Positions 17,040 through 25,177 of a DNA stretch of 64,000 nucleotides are shown piece after piece. Source of the stretch: Bacteroidota bacterium (GTDB lineage Bacteria > Bacteroidota > Bacteroidia > Chitinophagales > Chitinophagaceae); NCBI GenBank assembly GCA_030706735.1, contig JAUZNZ010000009.1, positions 89,725 to 153,724 of the forward strand, read 5' to 3'. Under the pieces are notes generated by a model that was not told the DNA's origin, did no database searches, and saw nothing but the letters and a program-made list of their open reading frames with translations. How positions within the stretch are numbered: the stretch's first letter is position 1; each line of letters begins with the position of its first letter. The position numbers and the translations under genes were made by a program.

Positions 17040-19760
17040 CTATAATAAGGCCTTGACCCGGGCGATGACCTGGGGCAGGCGGCTTGGGTCCTGGCCGCCG
17101 GCCATGGCGAGAGTTTTCTGACCGCCCCCACCCCCATTGATGAGTGGGGCAATATGCTCCTTAATGATCGCCGGCGCCTGGAGGCCCTTGTCTGCCGCCA
17201 ATTTCTCATCGATGAGAATGGCTACGGCGGCCTTGCCTTCCAGGTTGGCAGCCAGGACGACCAGGTAGTTATTCAATTCATTTTTAAGGTCGAAACAAAG
17301 ACGTTTCAGGGCATCGGCCTGGGGGACTTCCACGATCTCTCCAATAAAATTCACGCCATTGACGACCTGCACCCTGGTGACGAGGCGGTCTTTAAGGTCT
17401 GCGAGCTGGCGGGCCTCCGCCTTTTCCTGGCGACGTTTTAATTCGGCATTCTCGGCGATCAGGCCTTCCAGCGATCTCAGCAATTCCTTCGGATTTTTCA
17501 TTGTCTCCCGGATCTGGCGGATCTGCGCGAATTGTCCGGAGACGTAGTTCTCTGCCGCCACTCCGGCGACGGCTTCGATCCGTCTGACGCCTGCCGCCAC
17601 CGCGCTTTCGTGGACGATCTTGAACAGACCCAGCTCCCCCGTGGCGCCGACATGCGTACCGCCGCAGAGTTCCACGGAATAGGCCGGGTCGATGATCACC
17701 ACCCGCACCCGGTTCCCATATTTCTCTCCGAAAAGGGCCATGGCGCCCATTTCCAGGGCCGCCTCCCTGGGCATCTCCTTTATCACGACGGGAATGTTCT
17801 CCCGTATCTTTTCATTGACGAGCCGTTCAATGGAGGCGATCTCTTCGTCGGTCAATTTGGCGAAATGCGAAAAATCAAACCGCAGCTGTTCTTCATTCAC
17901 GAGGGAGCCTTTCTGAGCGACATGAGTGCCAAGCACTTTGCGCAGCGCCGCGTGCAGGAGATGGGTCGCCGAGTGATGGATGGCAATGGCCTTTCTCCGC
18001 TGCGGATCGACTCGCAGCAATATGCCCTGTTGCAGGCCAGCGGGGAGTTCCTCCGTAAAATGAATGATCAGGTTGTTCTCCTTTTTCGTATCGGTGACGC
18101 GGATTATTTCTCCGCCGGATTGCAAGGTGCCGGTATCGCCCACCTGCCCGCCGCTCTCGGCATAGAAGGGAGTGGCCTCCAGCACCAGTTGCCAGGCTTC
18201 CTTGCCCTTTGCCTTAACCTTCCTGTATTTCGCGATGCGGCTGTTCAGTTCGAGGGAATCATAGCCGACGAATTCGGTCAGCGGGATATCGGTCAGGTTC
18301 ACCCAGTCTTCGGTGTCGACGGCCGCCGCAGCGCGCGATCGGGTCTTTTGTTCTTCAAGGGCTTTTTCGAATCCTGTTCTGTCCACGGTCCAACCCGACT
18401 CCCGGGCCATGAGCTCGGTGAGATCGACGGGAAAACCAAAGGTGTCGTACAACTCGAAAGCAAAATAGCCGTGTATGCTCTTTTTTGCGCGTTGAGCAAG
18501 AATGTCCCCGCGATGATCCGATGAGGCGCTAAGGCTGGCGCCATCGGGCCCGATGAACGCGTTGAAGCGCTCGATGCCCTTGTCGAGTGTCCTTAGAAAG
18601 GCCTCTTCCTCCTCCTTCACGACCCTGGAGATGAAATCGAGTTGCTTCTTCAATTCGGGAAATACGTCCTCGAACTGCTGGGCAAGGCCGGGCAGCAGCC
18701 GGTGCAGCAGCGGCTGCCTGCCATCCAGATAAGAATAATAATACCGCACGGCGCGGCGGAGGATCCGGCGGATCACATAGCCTGCGCCGGTATTGGAAGG
18801 CAGCTGGCCGTCGGCGATCGTGAAGGCGATCGCGCGGATATGATCGGACAGTACCCGAAAAGCGATGTCGGGCCGGCCGTCGCCGGCCGTATACTTTTTC
18901 CCGGTGAGTTGTTCGGTCGCTGCGATCGTTCCGGAAAATACGTCCGTATCGTAGTTGGAGGTCTTGCCCTGCAGCACCCTGACCAATCGCTCCAGGCCCA
19001 TGCCTGTATCCACGTGTTTGGCGGGCAGGGGCTCGAGGCGGCCGTTCTTGAGGCGGTTGAACTGAATGAAGACATTGTTCCAGATCTCGATGACCTGGGG
19101 ATGATCCTTATTGACCAGGCTCTTGCCGTCCTGGCTGCGGCGCTCCTCGTCGGGCCGGCAATCGACATGCACTTCGGTGCAGGGCCCGCAGGGCCCGGTA
19201 TCGCCCATTTCCCAGAAATTGTTTTTCTTATTCCCGAGGATGATCCTGTCGGAAGATATCCACTTTTCCCATTCGGCCATGGCCTCTTCGTCCCGTGGAA
19301 GACCTTCCTTTGTATCCCCTTCGAAAACGGTGACATATAAGCGATCTTTGGATATGCCGTACACCGCGGTAAGCAGCTCCCAACTCCAGGCAATGGCGGA
19401 TCTCTTGAAATAGCCTTCATCCGATACGGAGGAAGGATCGTCGAGGCCGGGGCGGGACGGGTCGCCGAAGCTCCAGTTGCCCAGCATCTCGAACATAGTG
19501 TGATGATAGGTATCCACGCCTACCTCTTCGAGGTCATTGTGCTTGCCGCTCACGCGGAGACATTTCTGCGTGTCGGCCACGCGCGCATGGGGCGCTTTGT
19601 TGTTGCCGAGGAAGAAATCCTTGAACTGGTTCATGCCCGCATTGGTGAATAGCAGGGTGGGATCGTTCTTTATGACGATGGGCGCGGAGGGCACGATCGT
19701 ATGTCCTTTCGTTCGGAAGAAATCAAGGAATTTCCTTCTTATTTCGGCGCTGGTCATCAT
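17040..19760 (-). CDS. alaS: Alanyl-tRNA synthetase
   Basis: 906 residues. The class II core starts at IRRKFLDFFRTKGHTIVPS, with LLFTNAGMNQFKD and TYHHTMFEMLGNWSFGD. The middle recognition domain is followed by the editing domain, with zinc-site motifs HHSATHLLHAAL and CGGTHV. The C-Ala domain ends in GGGGGQKTLAMAGG. A 16-residue insert (PSRPGLDDPSSVSDEG, nt 19413-19460) splits the usual GNWSFGD-YFK sequence of the catalytic domain, which is unusual. The gene starts divergently from the M23 gene; MM at the start gives two equal start codons. Confidence 0.97.
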   Translation of the reverse strand: MMTSAEIRRKFLDFFRTKGHTIVPSAPIVIKNDPTLLFTNAGMNQFKDFFLGNNKAPHARVADTQKCLRVSGKHNDLEEVGVDTYHHTMFEMLGNWSFGDPSRPGLDDPSSVSDEGYFKRSAIAWSWELLTAVYGISKDRLYVTVFEGDTKEGLPRDEEAMAEWEKWISSDRIILGNKKNNFWEMGDTGPCGPCTEVHVDCRPDEERRSQDGKSLVNKDHPQVIEIWNNVFIQFNRLKNGRLEPLPAKHVDTGMGLERLVRVLQGKTSNYDTDVFSGTIAATEQLTGKKYTAGDGRPDIAFRVLSDHIRAIAFTIADGQLPSNTGAGYVIRRILRRAVRYYYSYLDGRQPLLHRLLPGLAQQFEDVFPELKKQLDFISRVVKEEEEAFLRTLDKGIERFNAFIGPDGASLSASSDHRGDILAQRAKKSIHGYFAFELYDTFGFPVDLTELMARESGWTVDRTGFEKALEEQKTRSRAAAAVDTEDWVNLTDIPLTEFVGYDSLELNSRIAKYRKVKAKGKEAWQLVLEATPFYAESGGQVGDTGTLQSGGEIIRVTDTKKENNLIIHFTEELPAGLQQGILLRVDPQRRKAIAIHHSATHLLHAALRKVLGTHVAQKGSLVNEEQLRFDFSHFAKLTDEEIASIERLVNEKIRENIPVVIKEMPREAALEMGAMALFGEKYGNRVRVVIIDPAYSVELCGGTHVGATGELGLFKIVHESAVAAGVRRIEAVAGVAAENYVSGQFAQIRQIRETMKNPKELLRSLEGLIAENAELKRRQEKAEARQLADLKDRLVTRVQVVNGVNFIGEIVEVPQADALKRLCFDLKNELNNYLVVLAANLEGKAAVAILIDEKLAADKGLQAPAIIKEHIAPLINGGGGGQKTLAMAGGQDPSRLPQVIARVKALL

Positions 19761-19778
19761 AAACGGAACAATCTTTGG

Positions 19779-19808
19779 TTGTAATTTGGTTCGCTACAAT
19801 TATATTTG
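19779..19808 (+). promoter_or_regulatory. Predicted Bacteroidetes-type promoter of the M23 gene
   Basis: TTG at 19779-19781, a 19-nt spacer and TATATTTG at 19801-19808 match the -33/-7 pattern TTG-N19-TAnnTTTG. It lies in the gap between divergent alaS and the M23 gene, giving a leader of about 85 nt. Confidence 0.6.
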
Positions 19809-19900
19809 TACGCCCAGTCTCGCAAGAGCCGTGCAAAGGTACGCCAAATCGCGCTGTTTTTCCCGCCTGCCATCGTCCGGCGGGTGGCCATTGTTTGCGG

Positions 19901-20872
19901 ATGAAGAAGATCAAGTATTACTATAATACCAATACGCTCCGCTACGAAAAGCTGGAGACCCCCTTGCGGGTCACTTTGCTGCGCGTACTGGGCTTTTTAT
20001 CGGCAGCCATCGTCACCGCGCTCATCCTCGTATCGCTCGCCTACCATTATTTCCCCTCGGCCAATGAAAAGCGCCTCATGCACCGGAACGACATATTGAA
20101 TGACAACTACTACGTATTGAACGAGAAGGTGCAAAAGATGCAGGAACAGATGAGCGAGCTGGAGAAGAGGGACAATAACGTCTACAGGGCCATTTTTGAG
20201 GCGGCCCCGATACCCGATAGCGCCCGGGCCAGGGCGGAAGAGCAGCAAAAGGAGATACGGCTGGTGCAGGGCATGGACCAGGAGAACCTGTACTCGTCGG
20301 TCGCATCCACCCTGGAAAAGCTGAGCGCCCGGATGGCTGCCCAGACCAAATCCTATGTCCAGATCGACGGCTTCATCAAGAATAAGGAACAGCTATTGGC
20401 CTGCACACCTGCCATCCAGCCGGTAAGCAATAAGGACCTGAGCCGGATCGCTTCCGGCTTCGGATACCGTATAGACCCCGTTTACAAAACGACCAAGTTT
20501 CACGCGGGTCTCGACTTTGCGGCGCCACAGGGCACGCCGATCTATGCCACGGCCAATGGCACGGTGGAAGTGGCTGGAAATACCGGCAACGGCTATGGCA
20601 ATCACGTCGCGATCAATCACGGATATGGCTACGGCACCTTATACGGGCATATGTTCAAGGTGAAGGTGCGGCCGGGCCAGCATGTCAAGCGAGGGGAGAT
20701 CATCGGATATGTGGGAAGTACAGGCAAGAGCACGGGACCCCATTGTCACTATGAGGTGCATCGCAATGGCGATCCGGTCGATCCCGTGTATTACTTTTAT
20801 AATGACATCACCCCCGAGCAATATGACCGCCTGCTGAAACTTGCCTCGTCAAGCAATCAAAGTTTTGATTAA
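19901..20872 (+). CDS. Membrane-anchored M23 (LytM-type) metallopeptidase
   Basis: 323 residues from the ATG at 19901; an upstream in-frame start would add 42 residues that do not look coding and would begin inside the promoter. The basic N-terminus KKIKYYYNTNTLRYEKL precedes one membrane helix (about 27-48). A coiled-coil region (about 60-180) follows, then an M23 domain with H201-x3-D205 (HAGLD) and the HxH pair 281-283 (HCH). By family it cuts peptidoglycan cross-links on the periplasmic side, or activates other hydrolases if inactive; the zinc ligands are present here. Confidence 0.92.
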   Translation: MKKIKYYYNTNTLRYEKLETPLRVTLLRVLGFLSAAIVTALILVSLAYHYFPSANEKRLMHRNDILNDNYYVLNEKVQKMQEQMSELEKRDNNVYRAIFEAAPIPDSARARAEEQQKEIRLVQGMDQENLYSSVASTLEKLSARMAAQTKSYVQIDGFIKNKEQLLACTPAIQPVSNKDLSRIASGFGYRIDPVYKTTKFHAGLDFAAPQGTPIYATANGTVEVAGNTGNGYGNHVAINHGYGYGTLYGHMFKVKVRPGQHVKRGEIIGYVGSTGKSTGPHCHYEVHRNGDPVDPVYYFYNDITPEQYDRLLKLASSSNQSFD

Positions 20873-20914
20873 TTTACATTTAACCGGAACGATTTTTGAG
20901 CGCATTCTCATTCA

Positions 20915-21670
20915 ATGAATAAGCCATTGCCGCAAATTGCTTTTAATTTTCTCGCTGAGAGCGAGCAGCCATCCGCCGTTCCGGTCAGGGACAACGATTT
21001 GGCGTCTGCGGGCGGTCAGGAGCTGGAAGGGAGTGTCGAAGGACAACCGGCCCGGTCCGTGGAGGACATGCCGGTGAAGGTGTTGGCGGCCGAGGGCCTC
21101 GATATACCCGCCGGAGTGGGCATTCGCATCAAGTCCCTGAAGAATGAGGCGCAGGCGACCCCCGCGGACATGCCGGTCGCCGCGGACATGCCGGTCGCCG
21201 GAGGTTTAGCCGGAGGGTCAACAGAACCGGAGTCGGTCCGGGAAGCCCTGGTCGTCCCGGCTCCCGTCAGAGCCGTTAAGTCAAAGAGGGGCCGTAAATC
21301 GCTGAAACAGGTCACGGCCGAGGCCGACCTCATCGATATCCCCGATGACGAAGATCTGTTCCAAAAGCAATATTATACGATGGGGGAAGTGGCGGACATG
21401 TTCCGGGTCAATCAATCCCTGCTGCGATTCTGGGAGACGGAGTTCAGCATCCTGCAACCCCGGAAGAACAAAAAAGGGGACCGGCATTTCCGCCCCGTCG
21501 ATATCAAGAATCTCCACCTCATCTATCATCTCCTGCGCCAGCGCAAGTATACGATCGAAGGCGCCAAGGAATTCCTGAAAAAGAACAAGAAGGCCGAAGA
21601 ACGGTTTGAAGCCATCCGCCGCCTGCAGCAGGTTAAGGCCTTTCTGCTGGAATGGAAGGCGCAACTATAG
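20915..21670 (+). CDS. MerR-type HTH protein with long disordered N-terminus
   Basis: 251 residues. The C-terminal third (from about residue 153) is a MerR-like winged helix: YYTMGEVADMFRVNQSLLRFWETEF, KKGDRHFRPVDIKNL, then a short helical tail KAFLLEWKAQL. There is no effector domain. The first 150 residues are rich in Ala, Pro, Glu and Val and look disordered, with a basic stretch KSKRGRKSLKQ at about 123-133. A tandem 18-bp duplication gives ADMPVAADMPVA. MerR-like proteins of this short type are common in Bacteroidetes; the target is unknown. It follows the M23 gene by 42 nt and meets the MscS gene tail to tail with a 6-bp overlap. Confidence 0.85.
   Translation: MNKPLPQIAFNFLAESEQPSAVPVRDNDLASAGGQELEGSVEGQPARSVEDMPVKVLAAEGLDIPAGVGIRIKSLKNEAQATPADMPVAADMPVAGGLAGGSTEPESVREALVVPAPVRAVKSKRGRKSLKQVTAEADLIDIPDDEDLFQKQYYTMGEVADMFRVNQSLLRFWETEFSILQPRKNKKGDRHFRPVDIKNLHLIYHLLRQRKYTIEGAKEFLKKNKKAEERFEAIRRLQQVKAFLLEWKAQL
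21163..21198 (+). repeat. Perfect 18-bp tandem duplication inside the MerR gene
   Basis: The unit CGCGGACATGCCGGTCGC occurs at 21163-21180 and again at 21181-21198 with no mismatch, in frame. A shorter related piece (GGACATGCCGGT) occurs near 21063. It is probably a recent replication slippage product in the disordered N-terminus. Confidence 0.95.
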
Positions 21671-22801
21671 ATTTGGCCTGGCTTCCCCGGCGGTTACGCG
21701 CACGTCGGTGCTGGCCCCTGCTATACGGATTTGCAGGCGTTCCAGCAAGCGGAGGGTATCCAGGTTCACCTGCTGCTTGATCTCATTGAAATCATCCTGG
21801 GTCACGGGAGCGGTGAAATAGTCGGCGCTGACCAGGTAGGCATTCCCGGAAATGTCGTTCAGAAATGCGGTACTATTCTCCACCTTGTCTTTTTCCAGGA
21901 TCTGCTTCAGCCCTGCGATCAATTCGTCCAGGACAGCCGATGGCGTGGAAAGGCTCAGTTCGAGCCTGAGCTCCCCCTTTCGCTGCGTCCTCAGACTGAG
22001 GTTATCGACCACGCTGTCCACCATTTGCTTGTTAGGGACGGTCACGTAGGTCTTCTGGTCCGTGCGGATGCGGGTGCTACGCAGACCGATGCGTTCCACG
22101 GTCCCCGAGATCCCGTTCACTTTGAGCACATCGCCGGCAGTAAAGGGCTTGTCGAAAAAAATGACAAAGGAGGCGATCAGGTTCTCGATGCTCTCCTTTG
22201 CGGCCAGGGCAACGGCGGCGCCGGCCAGGCCGAGGGAGGTCGTAATGCTGCCGACCTCCACATGAAAGGCCTGGTGCAGCACCATCAGGATGCCGATGAT
22301 CCCGATAAATACCTTGAGGAAATCACGGAAAAAAACGACCAGCTGATTGTCGCGCAGATCGCCCGAATCCCTGGCCTTGCGTTGCAGGATCAGTGCGATG
22401 AAATCGACGAGCCGCATCAGGAGCCATATGAAGCCGATGATGATCACCGAAATGGCCAGGGCGTGAATGATCTGTTGTGAACTCACTTCATAGATATCGA
22501 AATCGAGCGCGGTCGGAAAATGCAGTTTTTCGATCGCCGAGATCGAAACGAAGAGGATCAGGAAGGTACCGATGGGTCCAACCACGAGAGCGAGAAAGGA
22601 CGAGCTGTCGAGGCCGGCATCAATCTTACGTATGAATTGGAACAGGAATCGGGCGATCAGCAGGGATATCCACCTTTTGAGGATGATGACCAGCAATATC
22701 GTTCCCACGATGAAGACATACCTTTTCAGTGGATTGTCGAAGATGAGCTGGCTCCAGAAATCGTGCATACGAAGGGCAATTTTCGCCGCGAAGTTACGCA
22801 A
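21665..22801 (-). CDS. Small-conductance mechanosensitive channel (MscS family)
   Basis: 378 residues. Four or five hydrophobic helices occupy roughly 28-45, 68-88, 110-130 and 155-180. The pore-lining TM3 follows, SLGLAGAAVALAAKESIENLIASFVIFFDKPFTAGD, the hallmark of MscS. Then come the beta domain (VNGISGTVERIGLRSTRIRTDQKTYVTVPN) and an alpha/beta C-terminal domain. It opens under membrane tension to release solutes. It is the last of a same-strand series that begins with rsfS. A start at Met12 (MHDFW) is also possible. Confidence 0.92.
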   Translation of the reverse strand: MRNFAAKIALRMHDFWSQLIFDNPLKRYVFIVGTILLVIILKRWISLLIARFLFQFIRKIDAGLDSSSFLALVVGPIGTFLILFVSISAIEKLHFPTALDFDIYEVSSQQIIHALAISVIIIGFIWLLMRLVDFIALILQRKARDSGDLRDNQLVVFFRDFLKVFIGIIGILMVLHQAFHVEVGSITTSLGLAGAAVALAAKESIENLIASFVIFFDKPFTAGDVLKVNGISGTVERIGLRSTRIRTDQKTYVTVPNKQMVDSVVDNLSLRTQRKGELRLELSLSTPSAVLDELIAGLKQILEKDKVENSTAFLNDISGNAYLVSADYFTAPVTQDDFNEIKQQVNLDTLRLLERLQIRIAGASTDVRVTAGEARPNL

Positions 22802-22832
22802 TTATCGGAGCGTCGCGGCGGGGGCGCGGGGG

Positions 22833-23645
22833 TCAGCGGCGGGAATACACTTCCAGGGTCTTCTCCTTTTGCACATAGAATGAGCCGGAGGTCATGACGA
22901 TCTTTATGGCGTCCCGGAAGGCCGGCGGGATGGGTTCTTCATGATAATCGAGCGTGCCGACCTGGTATTTGAAGAATTTCTGGCGGTTCCTGCCCAGCAG
23001 GTTCCTTTCGATCACGGTGAAGTCGATCCAGCCGGTGAGCGCGCTATGTTCCTTCAATCCCCCGTAATGATCGAAGGCATAGACGCCTTTGGCGGGATCA
23101 TAGAGGTACACCAGTCCGCCCTGGTCCCTGATGACGGCGGGATTCGGCACCGAGTCGAATAATTGGCGAAAGTCAGTGGTCTGATCGACCAGGGAACCAT
23201 CGTCCCCGATCCTCTTCAGCTTGGCGTCGAGCTCGTCATAGACCCAGATATTGTTGTCATAGGCCAGTCCAACGGCTTTTGCCTGCAGGATGCCGAGTTT
23301 GCGCAGATCGATGATGTTGACCTTATTCAGGTACCGGTCGAGGGCCAGGATGGTAGTGAATTCGCGGTAGTAAACCAGTACCTTGAGCGGGTTGGTCGCA
23401 TCGATGGACGTGATCTTCCCGTAGCGGCGGACATCGTTGAATACGGCCAGGGAATCCCCTTCGGGAGAAAGCTTCTTAAGCTGGTTGTCCTTGCTAAGCA
23501 GGTAGATATTCCCCAGGTTGTCCACGGTGAAATCGGCCAGTTCGGCCAATATGGTTCGTGTGAGCGTGAAACCGGTAGTTTGTTGCGCTCTCAGGGAGAA
23601 GGCAGTGAGGAACAGAAGGCAGGCGATATAGGTCTTCAGACGCAT
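22833..23645 (-). CDS. Secreted beta-propeller-like protein, function unknown
   Basis: 270 residues. A signal peptide (about 1-20, ending SLRAQ) is followed by repeated short beta segments of NHL/SMP-30 style (DFTVDNLGNIYLLSKDNQLKKLSPEGD, KAVGLAYDNNIWVYDELDAKLKRIGDDG, VYLYDPAKGVYAFDHYGG). These suggest a five- or six-bladed propeller. No catalytic residues can be assigned. It lies 45 nt after lpxH and 31 nt before the MscS gene, so it is probably co-transcribed. Confidence 0.7.
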   Translation of the reverse strand: MRLKTYIACLLFLTAFSLRAQQTTGFTLTRTILAELADFTVDNLGNIYLLSKDNQLKKLSPEGDSLAVFNDVRRYGKITSIDATNPLKVLVYYREFTTILALDRYLNKVNIIDLRKLGILQAKAVGLAYDNNIWVYDELDAKLKRIGDDGSLVDQTTDFRQLFDSVPNPAVIRDQGGLVYLYDPAKGVYAFDHYGGLKEHSALTGWIDFTVIERNLLGRNRQKFFKYQVGTLDYHEEPIPPAFRDAIKIVMTSGSFYVQKEKTLEVYSRR

Positions 23646-23690
23646 GTTATGGGAGGACGCTTATGATGAGAGAACGCCATTGAGCTGCTT

Positions 23691-24476
23691 TTATTTCCGG
23701 ACGATCTTATTCTCTTTGTCCTTCGATGCGGAGAGGAGGGAGAGTTGCAACCCGTCAAACTCCGCATAGGTATCGTACCTGATCCAATCCCCCAGGTTGA
23801 TATACCGGCTCCCTCCCGGCAGGCTAAAGTCGATGGGCAGGTGGCGATGGCCGAAAATGAAATAATCGACAGGCGTAGTGCGAAGCACCTCCTTGCAGTA
23901 GCAGATCAGCCATTCCTTGTCCTCTCCCAGGAACTGATCGTCGACCTGCCCGGTCACGGCCCGGCTGCTGCGGCTGAAATAGTTGGCCAGCCCGACGCCG
24001 ATCGCAGGGGGTAGCAATCCGAACAGCCAGCGGCAAAAAGGGTTGCGGAAGATCTTTTTCAGGAATTTGTACCCATGATCGCCGGGTCCCAGGCCATCGC
24101 CATGGCCGATTAGGAATCTCCTGCCGCCCCACTCGAAATATTGGGGCTCATGATAAACCGGAATATTGAGTTCCTGTTCGAAATAACCCTTCATCCACAT
24201 GTCGTGATTGCCGGTAAAGAAGCGAATGGGGATGCCCGAATCAGTCAGTTCAGCCAGCTTACCCAGGATGCGGACAAATCCCTTGGGTACTACCGTCCGG
24301 TATTCATACCAGAAATCGAAAAGATCGCCAACGATGAAGATCTCCGCGGCGTCGTGACGGATCGTCTCCAGCCAGCGGACGATATGCTTTTCCCGGGCCA
24401 GACTGATGGCGTGATCAGGGGCGCCAAGGTGAAAATCGGACAGGAAAACTATTTTTTTTCCCGGAGGGATCTGCAT
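23691..24476 (-). CDS. lpxH: UDP-2,3-diacylglucosamine diphosphatase
   Basis: 261 residues from the ATG at 24476; an upstream start would overlap the LUD gene and add 25 residues unlike the family. It is a calcineurin-like metallophosphoesterase with all metal motifs: SDFHLGAP (D14, H16), GDLFDFW, GNHD, HGDGLG and FGHRH. The family hydrolyses UDP-2,3-diacylglucosamine to lipid X in lipid A synthesis at the inner membrane. The GDLFDFW motif fits LpxH rather than general phosphatases. It follows the LUD gene by 13 nt. Confidence 0.85.
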   Translation of the reverse strand: MQIPPGKKIVFLSDFHLGAPDHAISLAREKHIVRWLETIRHDAAEIFIVGDLFDFWYEYRTVVPKGFVRILGKLAELTDSGIPIRFFTGNHDMWMKGYFEQELNIPVYHEPQYFEWGGRRFLIGHGDGLGPGDHGYKFLKKIFRNPFCRWLFGLLPPAIGVGLANYFSRSSRAVTGQVDDQFLGEDKEWLICYCKEVLRTTPVDYFIFGHRHLPIDFSLPGGSRYINLGDWIRYDTYAEFDGLQLSLLSASKDKENKIVRK

Positions 24477-24489
24477 CGAATAAAGATAC

Positions 24490-25137
24490 TTACAATTTCT
24501 TATCCACGAGGAAGAGGAAGGCCTCCTTTGGACCGTGCACGCCGACGACAAGGGTCTTTTCGATATCGGCCGTGCGGCTGGGACCGGTAGCCAGCGTGAT
24601 CAGGGAAGGCAGGCGTTGGGCATATTTCTCCTTCAGTGCCATGAGTCCATCTTTAATGTCGTAAACCAGCTGATCGGTATACGCGATGCAAATATGGACA
24701 GGAGCATATACGCTGCCCGTGCGTCCGCTCGGGTCCGCAGCGCTCATGACGATGCTGCCTGTTCGCGCGATCAGCAGCTCGCATCCCGTGATCGCGGCAT
24801 CGCAATCGCTCAATTCCACGGGGCGGATGATGGGGCCCGCGATAACCGGATCGGTCAGGATGGATTTCCACTTCGTGTCGGCGCACCAAAGCCGTTTCCA
24901 GTCCCGGTTGATGATCAGCGCACGCAGCTGTTCATTCAGTTCCCGATGGTCCGCGCAATAGACAAACTTTCCGAGTAATTTGGTGAATTGTTCGGCGAAC
25001 TCGATCTCGGGTTCCTGGGTGGGGGGTTGAAATACGGAGCTGTTGCCTTCACTGTTTGGAAAAGGAATAGGCGTCGGGTGACTCAACGCCTGTCTGATCT
25101 TTTTTAACGTATTTTCTTTGGCGAAGGATATCTTCAT
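24490..25137 (-). CDS. LUD-domain protein (LutC/YkgG family)
   Basis: 215 residues. The C-terminal half carries the LUD signature ITGCELLIARTGSIVMSA and TGPSRTADIEKTLVVGVHGPKE. In lactate-oxidising bacteria LutC works with LutA and LutB, which are not here, so its substrate is unknown. It sits 40 nt behind ftsH and 13 nt before lpxH. A role in lactate use cannot be inferred from this setting. Confidence 0.85.
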   Translation of the reverse strand: MKISFAKENTLKKIRQALSHPTPIPFPNSEGNSSVFQPPTQEPEIEFAEQFTKLLGKFVYCADHRELNEQLRALIINRDWKRLWCADTKWKSILTDPVIAGPIIRPVELSDCDAAITGCELLIARTGSIVMSAADPSGRTGSVYAPVHICIAYTDQLVYDIKDGLMALKEKYAQRLPSLITLATGPSRTADIEKTLVVGVHGPKEAFLFLVDKKL

Positions 25138-25177
25138 GGCGACTCTTTTGCCCGGGTTTTCCCCGGAGAGGATTTGT

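Noticed and set aside
17532..18524. 330-codon frame opposite alaS
   Set aside because: Shadow of the highly conserved AlaRS.
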